From assembly GCA_904066235.2 (NCBI GenBank), contig CAJFCV020000004.1:8184001-8248000 (forward strand): DNA of 64,000 bases. Reading direction: 5' to 3'. Position 1 is the first letter of the stretch, and every line of letters starts with the position of its first letter. This document shows, piece by piece, positions 1-12,100 of the stretch. This DNA comes from Bursaphelenchus xylophilus (lineage: Eukaryota > Nematoda > Chromadorea > Rhabditida > Aphelenchoididae). Position numbers and translations under genes: made by a program. The notes beneath the pieces were generated by a model, which was not told the origin of the DNA, made no database searches, and saw only the letters and a program-made list of their open reading frames with translations.

Positions 1-133
1 CGGTCAAGACAATAGGCTCACAAATCTTTCATTGAAGCTCAGTTTCTTGTTATTTAGATGCATAAAGAGTTTATATTTCTATTTCATTGACTAGGTTTGG
101 GCGAAGCTCTTATTTATTGCAGTATGTCTTTAT

Positions 134-1432
134 TTACAAGCTAGAGTCAATTTTTTCGTGTAATTTGTACTTCTCAATCAGCAGCAAACTGTCTTCCATG
201 CAGAATCTGCATTTCAAAGCCGTCCTTGCTTTGATTGCTTCGAGCTCCGACTTGCTGACATTCAAATTTCCAGTCAAAATTCCAAAGAAATTCTGCCATT
301 CCAAGGCCTGCAAGACCGTGGAAAGATCATAAAGCTCTTGGCAAACCTCCCGTGTGAATCGGGGATTCGGATATTCAACATGCCTCAAGTAGGCGTTGAA
401 GTATTCGTCAATAGCGGCCTTTTCAACTCGTCTTCTTATATCAGGATCAGCACACGACAAGAATCGGGCTAGGTCGAATAAGGGATTGCCGCAGAAACTG
501 AGCTGCCAATCGATTATCGCAGCAATCTCGTTTGATAAGGTCCCGTCCGACTGGAGAATTAGCATCAAATTACCGCCATGGAGATCGCCATGAATGAGCG
601 ATTCAACTCCTAATTCTTCGGCTCGAGTTTTGATGAGATAGGCAAAGGATTTCTTGTTGACAAATGGCTTCAGCTTCTGGGTTAAAGGGAAGAAGACTTC
701 TAGAAAATTTTGTAGCAGTTTTATCAAAAATTTTACAAGTGAAATCTTGTGGAAAATATATAATATATTTTTTTTGTAATTAGCTTACTGTAATCGTATT
801 CCACAAGTGTCGGAGTATGATCGATCATCAAATTGTAAAGCAGATCAGACTCCAACCTAAATGGATCACTGAGATGGGCATAGCTTTCCAAAGGTACTTC
901 AGCCATCTCTGCTTTAAACTTTCCCAACTGATTTGCCATATTCAAACATAATTTATCTGTAATTTGACCAAACATCCCCAAGACCCCGGCCCTTCCCACC
1001 AAACTCTCCATCATCAAGTAGCCAGTGTCTTTGGCCACTTCCACAATTTGTTTTGCGCCATAAATTCTAGGAGCAATAGAGATTTGGTCTTTAAAAATAT
1101 CATAGACTTGACATTCTCTGTTGTGGACAAGCGATAAAAAGTTCAAGTCATCTTTTTCAATGTCCAAACAAAACGCTTCAATGTAACGGGCGGTTGACGG
1201 CCTTTTCAAGACAAAAGAAAAACTCGAATTGTCATCAAAAAATACGGTAACATGGTAGATAATGGAAAGGTAACCGTCTTTGGAGAGGACTTGAATTAGC
1301 GTCTAAAAGGACGATTAGCGGTTTATAGCCACCTACTTTAGCGATCAATCTGTCCTTTTCTAATTGACGGAAATGTTTTGAGGAACGAGCAATCGATAAT
1401 ACAAATAGCTCGGAGATATCATCAATCGTCAT
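134..1432 (-). CDS. CHK/EcKinase-like small-molecule kinase (CHK-A)
   Basis: Three exons on the minus strand: 1432-1337, 1302-789 and 699-134, giving 391 aa. The first intron is only 34 nt (GTAGGT...TTTTAG). The protein has the phosphotransferase fold signature of the CHK/EcKinase (DUF1679) group: HGDLHGGN with His240, Asp242 and Asn247 as catalytic loop, then IIDWQ whose Asp should bind metal. This family is related to choline and aminoglycoside kinases; the substrate of the nematode members is not established. No signal peptide is visible, so it is probably cytosolic. Four paralogues lie at 41.3-51.8 kb. They carry an intron just before the catalytic loop; here that intron is absent and exon 3 runs through (AEELGVESL). 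An AATAAA-like signal lies about 20 nt past the stop. The family call is firm; the precise reaction is unknown. Confidence 0.9.
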
Positions 1433-1815
1433 GTCAACGGTGAAAAATGCACCTCAAAGTGAGGTAGTACAAGATAGAGTTGGTATTTATACGGGTAACC
1501 AACATTGCAAATTCTTTGAAGCGAACATGATTGGCTGCGAAATGATGATATAGGATCTAAAATTGTAATACTTTACTGCATTTCTATTTTATGTTGTAAA
1601 AGGATTTTGTTCTCTAGAATGTAGCCATCGCACTTCCTTATGTGTTTTGTGGAGTGTGTTTTTTTGACAAACAGTTCAGTTTTCTCGTTTTTCAATCCTC
1701 CGCTCACATTTCATCGTATAAAACGTCCAATAAATCAATTGTGGTGTTTCGTCGCCCTAGAATATTTCTCTTTTTGCAAGATTTTAGATTTTGTTGAATT
1801 AGATACCTTTTCAAC
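1433..1815. promoter_or_regulatory. divergent intergenic region between CHK-A and MAK16
   Basis: This 383 bp gap separates two genes transcribed away from each other, so it must hold both promoters. I see no clear TATA box. A TTAG just upstream of the MAK16 start (about 1803) could be a trans-splice acceptor. Nothing else is recognisable. Confidence 0.45.
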
Positions 1816-3134
1816 ATGCAGGCCGACGATATCACTTGGCAGGTTATAAACAATGGGCATTGCTCATTCAAAACAAAGTAAGTTTCTTATCTGGCGTTTT
1901 TATTCCGTCTTTAGGACCAAAACACAGAACTTCTGCCGAAATGAGTACAATTTGACCGGTCTCTGCACAAGAAAGGCCTGTCCTCTCGCTAACAGTCAGT
2001 ATGCCACGGTTCGGGAAGAAAATGGTGAGTTGGTTTATTATACAAGAGGTTCAGAAATGAGCTTGGAAGTCGGAGGGTTTTGGGCCTCGTAAAATTCTAT
2101 TCCCTAGTTTGAAGGTTTTGTGTAGTGCTTAGACGATTATTTTTTCAGGTATATGCTATTTGTACATGAAAGTAGCTGAGAGATCACATTTCCCTACCAG
2201 ACAATGGGAGAAGGTAAAATTGAGAGCGAACATGGCCCAAGCCGTCGGGCAGATCCACGAAAACCTTCTGCATTGGGATGAGTTTGTCCGGCAGAAATGT
2301 AAAGCAAGATTAGTTCGAATCCATCAATATCTATTGAGGGCCAGAAAGATGAAGTTGAAGGGAAGGTAAGTATAATACTTTTTGATGTTATTGTTTCTTT
2401 AGGGATAAGAAACTAATTCCAATTGGACGTAAGGCTGAGCGCAAAGAGATTAGAAAGGAAGAAAAGGCTTTGATTGCTGCCAAGTTGGACACGGCTATTG
2501 AGAAGGAACTTTTGGGACGGCTAAGGCAAGGGACCTATGGAGATATCTACAATTTCAATCAGCAAGCCTTTGAGAATGTGCTGGAAGAAGAAGAAACAGA
2601 AGAGCTTGAACAAGAAATTGAAGTTGAGAATGAAGTTAATGAACCAGAACGTCAATTTGTCGAGGATTTCGAAGAATCCGATGAGGAAAATAGTGATATT
2701 GAAGATGCGGACAGAGGCTTTGACGCGAGTGGAGATGAAGAAATGGACTTTAGTGGCTCAGATGATTCTCAGGCAACAGATTCGGAGGAAGAAGCGGATG
2801 AAAATGAGGAAGAAGGGGCCGATGAGACATTGGAATTGCCGGATACTGATGATGAAGAGGAAGAGCCAGCTGCAAAGAAGGCGAAGAAGACAAAGGCCAG
2901 TGGAAAGGTATGGACTTTACAGAGTTTTAGGATAGAGAATTTATGATTTTTTTGGTTTAATCAGAAAGACAAATTTGGATTATTTTTATACCATCCATGT
3001 CATTTCAGAAGAGCGTCAGCTTCTCCAAGGCCCTCCCAACTGTCAAAAGGAAACCCCAGAAGAGCCGGCTTCGGCCTCGGATCGAGATCGAATACGAAAC
3101 AGAGCCCAAGGTCCGCGAACGACAACGCCGTTGA
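1816..3134 (+). CDS. MAK16: MAK16 ribosome biogenesis protein
   Basis: Five exons: 1816-1877, 1915-2024, 2149-2365, 2403-2907 and 3009-3134, giving 339 aa. MAK16 is a conserved nucleolar factor needed for 60S subunit assembly. The N-terminal half follows the family closely: [21 protein letters not shown], an RxxWExVxL segment, then [11 protein letters not shown] and [18 protein letters not shown]. The second half is the usual long acidic Glu/Asp stretch (about residues 190-285), followed by a basic patch and the conserved IEIEYETE tail. The ATG at 1816 matches the family start in place and spacing, and all splice phases close. The terminal AATAAA is not obvious. The neighbour upstream is divergent, and downstream is a long non-coding stretch. 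Assignment is very secure. Confidence 0.97.
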
Positions 3135-6100
3135 TATTGTTATTTGTTACCTTGTTAAGTTTGCTGTTCTAATCTTGTTTTTACCGATAAAATATAATTT
3201 AAGAGAAATTTTATTATGGCATTGCTTTTTTTTGCTAATTGGCTTCGATCCACGAAAAGTTTGTAAATTGCTGACATAAGGTGGAATCGAAAAGTTTGGC
3301 TTACGTAATCGTATTATAACATGCTTGGGGTTATTAGCTATGGTCGAAAGTTTTTTCCATGAAAACATATGGCATAATGGTAAATTGGTGCTGAAGTTTA
3401 GGCGCCAATTAGAGAGTACTGTAAATTCTCGCAGTAAATATAAAAATCCAATATTTTTATTCCAAAATACGAATATATCTGGCTACTTTCCCCCCGAAAA
3501 GAAAGACTAATGTCGCTACTTCCGAGCCCCTTCCATATTTGGCGCAACAAAGCTCACACTTCTTTGGGATCTTGTCGGATCAATGACATACCGACCAGAA
3601 AAGTCCGCGAGTCAAGTGCACTGTTGGGACACAGCAGTGCGCCAAAGATTAGGCCAGCGCCTTTCTCTTCTTGTTCCTGGCGTTTTTGTTGCGCGAAAAT
3701 CATCGGAACTGCTGTTTTATTGTACATGGGAGGTGTGGATGTAATTTGATTCCTTGAATTTTGAATTATAGTATGTGTAAATGTATGTGTAATATGTATA
3801 TATATGTGTAAAATTAAAAAAAAATATTTTTTGATACATTTTATGTGACCGCAAACTTAGCAGTCCATTTGTCCCTTTCAAACCCGATAGCTTGGAGCTA
3901 TTTTGAACTTTAAGCCGCTCAATTGCTCCCCATAACCATATCCAACTCATAATTGGTCGGTTAATCTCATAAGCCGCCTGTAATTACATTACAGGGCCAT
4001 CCGATCCAATTATGATATGCACAAGATCTGTGGCTTTAGGCGTTCGAAAAACTGGTGTATAATTTCACGTAAGAATCGGTAATCGTATCTTGGGTAAGAA
4101 TATCAGTGGCTCTATCTCAAAGAGGTCGGTCGAGTTTATTGGGAACCTTTTTTTTATATTATCCTTGTCTTTTCGAAGGCTTAACAAAACGTCCCGAGCT
4201 TCGGTCAATTCTGTTTAGCCCTCTAGCCATGATTTATTTGAAATCGGGACAAATCGAGCGTTGCGTGTCCCGTAAATTAAGCCTAAACGGAAGCGAGTGA
4301 AATGGCCGTATTTTAGTCCCCGCTTGCACCTGCCCGTTTCCTTCGGCTTTATCGTGTCTTTTGTCCGAATTGAATGGGAAATTCGGGCAATGTAATAAAC
4401 GGCCAATGCATGTCCACTGGCCGGGTGAAATCATCGCGAGGAAGGGCGAAGTTGAAGATGCTAGGCCATCCTTTTATGGGCGATTTTTTGGGATATTTTA
4501 ATAAGAAAGTTTTAGCTCGCGCTTTCCATCAACAGCCGAAGTATTCGATGATTTTTTTTAGAGAGAGTGAAATGATGAGATCCGGTCAGATGATCCTGAA
4601 ATTTCTAAGCCGAAAGTTGCAAAAAATTATGAATTCTTTTCTGATTTGTAATCCAAAAATCTCTGAAATCTCTGCATTTTTTGGACAACGCGAGCTAGAA
4701 ATTTTGCTAAATCCTTATAAAATTATACTCTAAATTTGAGCTGATTTTCTTTCAATTCTGTTTGCCCTACTTTTAAATTTCCTTGTTAGAAAACTTTGAA
4801 CTAAAACTTTGTCATTGTCTGCCAAAGTCGAACCAACATCTTGGCTCACTTTACCATTCTCCTCGATTAACTGCCATCACTGTTGCCTGATTACAATTAT
4901 TGACTATTTTCCTCCTCCAATTCCCTTCTTCCATCCCTTTTCACTTTGCAATCTCTTGTTTACTCTCTTAGATTTGGGTACCCCAAATACCCCGAAGTCA
5001 CAATCCATCCAGAAATCGCTTAATGGATTTGTTTACACAAGATTCATAGCCTCTGTCTATTTCATTTGCATATTTGTGCAATTTTTTATTTTCCTAATTT
5101 TGGTCTTATTCTCCAAGCTGAGGCAGCTCCATAAATATGATCGGAGATGATTAAAAGAACATAAAACTTTACGTTCGTTTAATGATCGCCTCGTAAATGG
5201 CCGATCACTTTTGCCTCTCCTCCCGTTCTTTGCCACAAAATCTCCCAATTTGGCGCGTGCTCGCGTTGCGCAACACCAGCCACCATTAGGGTCGCAGAAA
5301 CGAAAAGATGATGCGAAAACAGAGGGCACAGAGCGAAATGTAAGCGTTGTAATGGGTGTTGCGCTATAACGGAACAGACGGCGAGGGGCTGGGGAAAATT
5401 GGATTCAACTCGAAACGATCCCCATATATGGAATAGATAGAATTACCGGGGATTTGAGGACAAGCCGTCACAATATTGAGGTCGATCGAGAGTTGCGGCT
5501 CGCTCGGCATCAGAGGGTAAATATGTGGAGGATCATGGTTTGATGGGGTGGTTTATTTGCTGGATTTTATCAATGGGTTGGTCCTGGTTTTGATCAAAAT
5601 TTAGCTTTTCAATTTATGTGATTAAGAATATTTTTGATGACATTTGGGAAAGAGGATGAATCCAATTTTCCACTGGCTTTACAATTTTTTTGAGCTTTTT
5701 AAAGCTGATTTTTGTCTTGACGAAGCGTGGGTCAAATTTTAATTTTAAAAGATTTAATTTTTTAAAGTGCATGCAAATTTTTTAAGTAAAAATTTTTTGA
5801 AAATCATATTTCTCCAGCTGATTTTTCTTATATTCAACTACACCTTTTTCCCATCTTCTCTCTCATGCCGCTGAATTAATAATAAAAATTTTTTATTTTC
5901 TTGTTTCCAGGACCCTCTTGACCTTTCTGTAACGGGCGTTCGTGTCATCGTTTTCATGAGTAATTGATTGCGCACTGGCCCGAAAAATAAGTTATATTAG
6001 TCCAAATGCTTGCTTTTGGTTTCGATTTTTCCATGGGCTTTGGATTCCTCTGTATTTTCGGTCTTATACTTTAATTAAAATAGTAACGTGATGATTTCAG

Positions 6101-9100
6101 CTATTATTTTTCTGTCTGTGAGGCTAGGTACCTCATAAACGGGGGTTTATTTTTATTCTCATCTCCAAATTTGATTACAATACGGGTGAATTTAATTTTA
6201 TTGTGTTTTGAAATACTGTGACTTAAGGATGGCCCCATTTTGGACTGTTTCAGACCCCATTATTCCTAATGTTCGCCTTATGGAAATTTTATGGGATTTT
6301 GGCGGAAAATTTGGAGTTATCCATAAATGGGACTTCTATGAGAATTCCCCTCTTATTCATTGGTTCCAAAAAAATGTTTTGTCTTTTCGATCTTATAACT
6401 GTTTCTCAGTTCAGGAAAAGTTTTTTGAATAACAAAAAGAGTCTTTTTAATTTTTGGTCATCTAAAATAATATAAGTGGTAGAAACAGGGTAAAATAATG
6501 TTTTCCCAATCTTTATAATGCCCTTATCGGATTCGAAATCAGTCAGGAAATCCCCATTGTGTTTGGAGACTTGAGAAAAAGATGGATCGTTGATTTATGC
6601 AATCGAAATGGCAGCAGTGGATATAATGTGTGGTGATGTAAGAGGTGGTGTAGTTTTATGGGAATTTTGAGGGTTTCATTGAATTTCATTTGTATTTCTC
6701 TACTGTAAATTGTCAAAATCAGCGTGGGATGTCATTATTTCTTATTTTTTTGAGTTTTTAGGCTTGAGTTTTGATTAAAATTTCTAGCAATTCTTTGACG
6801 GGGAAATCAAAGCTGGGCAAAACAAGTCACATGTCCCCTCGAGAGGACCCCCTTATATCATTCTGCGTATTCAAATTCGCTCTGAAATCCCATAAAAACT
6901 GAGAACCCCAAAGAATTCCGGAGCTCTTAATGGCCTCCCCACAATTGACCTCCTCGGCACGGCGCCGTTTCTCCGAACTTCCGAAGCCCCCCTCTTCAAC
7001 CTTTCCTTGATCGGGTTTTGAATTTTTTGGAGGGTAGGAAAAACGGTTTTAGTAGGTTTCAAGGATATTAAGGAGGGCGCGCCATGAAGTCTATTTACTG
7101 GGTTCCTCGGAATTTGAATTTTTTTTGCGGTCCGCGAAGCTGTCGGCTGTTATGATTTAGAGAGGAAATGGGGGATTTGTCTCGTTGATTAGTTGCTGGG
7201 GCGATTACAGTAATAGACTGAGTGCTAGAGGTGAGATGGATATATTTTCTTGGATTTTTTGCGGGCCTTAGGCTAACTACTGCAATTTTTTGGTAAATCA
7301 GATCACCTTGCCATATCTTTGGATAATTTTTGCGCCAAAAAATGCCAAAAAACTAAACGCGTTCCTTTAGTTCTCGACGGGAAAAACTGTCGCTCTCTTC
7401 CAACTGTATTCTTTCGACATGAAAAATGTTTTTCTGTCGAAGTCCGAAGCGATACAGACAAAAACTTTTTTCTCTGACCGTCTCTCTTCATTTTCTATTG
7501 TCTCTAGTCAACGATAACCGCTGAACATTTTGATCCAGATTCCTTTAGGCGTTTGAATGAGGCCATTTAATTGCCTTGCTTCCTATTTTTGCTATTTTTT
7601 TTGTCCACGAAAAGTGATCAAAACTTATGATTCAAAGATTTGAACTTGACTTCACATCTCACCCCAAGATATCCCATTTCCCCCGTGATACTAGCCTTCA
7701 AATCCCCGAGCATCCATAAACCACCTCCAAATATGTAAAACGGTGCTTTGCCCGCCTTTAATCGCATATTTCTCCAATTACTGGCGCTGTCCCCGATTGA
7801 AATGTTGACAAAAAGAAGCCAGCGAACACCTGTCGCTTGGCCTCGAAAACTTGATCTTGCGCATACAAAAAAAGTTGGCTGAATCCTCGAGATTTCTCGA
7901 CGCCAAAACCAGACGGAATTGTCAAATAAACACTGAAATTGAGACGTATATTAAGCATGTTGGACATGGATAGGGATATCAAGTTGTTATGGAAGGCAGA
8001 AAGTCTGGCTGACTTTTGGCAGATCCGGGATTAGATCACCGAAAACACCTGCACATGCACTCTCGACACTTTGCGCGGCTCTTTATGGCTATAACGGCAC
8101 TTCAGCTCCATATTGGATATTTCCGGCAATGCGGAGCGAACGATCTGGATGGGGATGGGACAAGGACAATGTTTTTTTGTAGGGTCAGGGGGAGTTTTGG
8201 GATGGATTCAGTAGCTGGCGGGTTTGTTTTGTAGGCAGGTTATTTTTATTTATAAGTTTTAACACTGTCCTTTGTACATATTATATTTTTTTATCCACTA
8301 ACAAAAAATGCTGACTGTTTTCAGAATTTGCTTAGACGGTCATAATGCCTCGTATATTATTCTATGAAAATCTTATCCTCCGTTTTGCAGTTCTAGCTAA
8401 AACATTTGTAAATCTAGGGGCTATAGAGTGACTGACGGGTAAAAAAGTTCTTTCGTTATGAGCTTTTGGATGACGGCGTGCCCCAATTTACTGTAAGCTA
8501 CGGTCTAAAATCCCTGTTAATCAATACTTGAAAGTCCTATAAGTCTTAGACAACCATAATTGTAATTTGTGTCCATTTTTCTCAAAAATATTGCAACTAA
8601 ACTTCGCCTACTTTCTTTCCAAAAGACTATCTAATGCGTTCATTATCCACCCTATAATTTACATGACCCCCGGTCTTGACGGACATTTCACAGAGTAACC
8701 GTGTGTGTCCATCACTTTCCACGTCTCCCCCATCCCATTTCAAGACCCATTACTTGAAGTCACTGAACTTGAAGCGTGTCGTTCTGCCTCCGTCTCTTCA
8801 TTCCCCTTACTATTTCTCCGTTCTCTCGCCTCCACTTGACACTTTGAGTTGCACAATTTTGCAACTTGCAGTTGGTCCACTCGCTCGGTGGGGGCGAAAA
8901 CACCTGCGGTCATTTGGCTGGTGGTCGGAGGCCAGTCCACTGGTTGTTCCTGTAATTTCCAGGGTGGCCTTGTTCTGGATGCGCGTGAATGCGGTCGGAC
9001 AATGCCCCCAAACCAATCGGCGGGATGTCTGGACATGGTTTTTTTGGGTTGTTTTTGGCGGCTCTCTGGGGTTTTTATTTGCTTTTTATTTTTTTGAAAT

Positions 9101-12100
9101 TGATCGTTATAAATTCACAAAATTTTTTTTTTGTATTTTACAACCTAATGAGAGCCGATTCCCTTTACAAAAAGGATTAGTAACTCGAGAGTTGATCAAA
9201 GGGCGAGCCCTTTTTAAGGCCGGGGAATTTGTCCCTTCCTTTGCAATCCAATATCCTTAATCAGGGCCGAGAGTGTGTAAAACTGCGCGGTCTTCCTTTC
9301 TGGGAGACTTTATGAGGTCTTCGGTTAATAATAGGTTAAAATACGACTTATTTTTACTGATAACAAGTCAAAAAAATTATTATTTTTGTAAAAAATTTCG
9401 TTTATTTTACATTTAAAGACTTTTTTCCCTTGATTGTTGCCCTAAATTTGCAAGTATTGATCTAAAATCGTCTATCCTGTCATCTTTTCCGTTAAATTTC
9501 CCCGACATTCGAGGGGAATTCAAATTTTTTCCGGGCCTTCTTACCTGGCCCAGCCCCGCATTCAAAGAAATTTCGTGTCTGTCTAATTAATTTATGTTAA
9601 TTTGTGACCGCTCATTGTGTTCGGAACATTCGAAATCATGATAAAGAATGTTTCCTTGCCGAGAAACCACTACTGTAAGGTTTTACTATTCAAATTATTT
9701 CTAAAGAAGTTGTCTATTCAATTTCTGTCTGGCATTTTCTATTATGTTTACCGTCTCGATTATTATGATAAATTTTTAAGTCATTACTATTGCTTGTGGG
9801 ACAAAAACATTCGAAAACCGCAGTTTAAACGGTAATGTTTTATTCGCCGCACATTACCTTGATTTATGAGGGTGTTTTCGATTAAAAATCGTTAGGAATG
9901 CCACATGTGTTTGTATATGATCCTCGGTTCCTTGGCTGATCTCATCCGCGAGTTCCGGCAAACGCGCTGATTTTTTCTGGACAAGCCATTTCTCGCGATT
10001 TTTGTGGGTTTCGGGAGTTCTGAATGGAAATTTCTGGTTAAGTAGGGTCTTAGATAGCTTAATTTAGTCATCAAGAAGTCTTGTTTTTGCTTTGATTATA
10101 TAATAACCGGGCAGGCAGAGATTTTTATTAGTTGGAAAATAATCTAGCCTAGATTTTAAAGCCAATCCAACACTTTGGCGTCAAATTTAGGCTGTAAGAT
10201 CATAAGATTACGAGGTTAAGTTCAGTCTGTCCAAAACAAAATGCCACCGGGCTTTATAGGCAGAGTGTTATAACCTAATAATTGCCCTTGATTGTAACTT
10301 TTAAAACGTTTTTATTCGTACCAAATCCCTGTTATTCTCGGCTTTTTTGAGTCATTTTGGCAGCCAAATAGAAAATGATTACTCATTCGTCTTCGATTAT
10401 ACTTATTATCTGTATTTGCTTACTTTTAACCGCGTTTTGAAATTTTTTTATGCATCTAAAACTACTCCTTTTTTCTCTACAAACCCTTTCTTTCATTTGT
10501 AACTGATTTTTGAAATGACATCTAACCTGGTTGCGCAACCTTTCTAGTACAAAAAACTTGGCGCATCTTCAGTGTCGACCCTTGGTCGCTTTGTTTTTTC
10601 GTTTATCTCGCACCTGTTGGAAAGTGCAAAAAGCCTGACATAATTCAAGATAAATATTTGAGATTAGACTACAGACATGGGGGAAGGAAATGCGATCACG
10701 TTTGCAACATCTGTCCATTGTTTTTTTTTGAATTTTTGAATAGCGAAAAGTTGAGCAAACTGGCTTTGAATTGCAATGAAAGTAAAAAATTGGGTGTAGG
10801 ATGACAGATATTGTCTTTATAAGATAATAATGGCACAATACAGGCGTCTCGGGATTACGTAATTCCATTATATGACTAGTAATACACCGTACCATACTAA
10901 TATGGACACAATTTACAAAATATTTCGAAATATCATCCTTTTTTGGCCCCTATTTGACTATTTACAAAATGACTGATAACCGATCAATGACCTGTTTATG
11001 ATGGGTTTCTAATCTTCCATAGGTGTGAAAGAGTTTGGGCAAACATTGGCATATAAATCAACATTGCTGGACAAATGACCGGGCCAGCAAAACAGTTGTG
11101 TCAACAAGTCGAAACGAGGGGTTTTCCGATATTTATTCGCAATAATTAATTTTTATGACGGTGTTGGGTTTCACGGAGAGATGTGGAGGTATTTGGAGGT
11201 TTAGTTAACGGGAATTTAAAACTTTTAAATAGTAAAATTTAGGAGACTTTTTGTAAATATTAATGTCATCATTATTTTGACCCCAAAAGTTCATTTCTCA
11301 AATTTTGCCCGTAAAATCAATTTATTTTACAAGCTAAATATCTGAATTTTCCACTGTAACTTGGTGAATTCCCCTTGTAAACCGCTCAATCATGCCTTTC
11401 TCACGTCCCTCGCACCTCCATTTGCCTTTCGATTGTTGCATCAGAGCCGGATCCGCTTTCATTTCGAATGGGGGACAAAGAGAGCGAGAGATCCCCGATC
11501 AATTTGTCCATTACAAGACAGCCTTCCGTTTGTAACGTCACATACAACCCGATGGTTTAAACGGCGTTTTGCTCTTTCTGTTCAGGCGCGTTAATCCCAG
11601 AGCCGGAAGCGCTCTCTTCAGCCGATTTTTGACGGATCAACAAGTGCTACTGCAGGCTACCGATCATCGTGGCCGGTTGTGGTTTGAGTCGGGATTACTG
11701 TAGACTAAAAAAGTTACAAAATTGATGTAAAATCAAAATTAATTTGACTTCATAATCATTCCATTGGTTCTAAAATCGCCTTCCGTTTCATTGAATTACT
11801 CGTTTTTGACTATGCCGAAAAAGGCATCATTAAGGTGCCATTGATCACCGCGAAAAGCGAGAATTCGAACTAAAGGGCCGTCACTGTTTTTTAAGGAACG
11901 CCGATGTTTTTTGCAATTGATTAGAGCCGAGAGGGAGAGTTAAAAAAACGAAGTTGGAGGTTATGTCAAGGCCGAAGGCATGGGTACTAATTCTTTTTGA
12001 TTTTTTTGAGTGATCGATATCGTGTTGGGTCTTGAAGTTATTTTTCAAAATGAGTCATCGTAGTCACCGTTACCACGGTGGTTTTTATATCGTTAGGTTC

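Noticed and set aside
8676..9260. 194-codon plus-strand open frame
   Set aside because: No family motif, biased low-complexity composition, no ATG-supported start with nearby acceptor, and equally long antisense frames overlap it.
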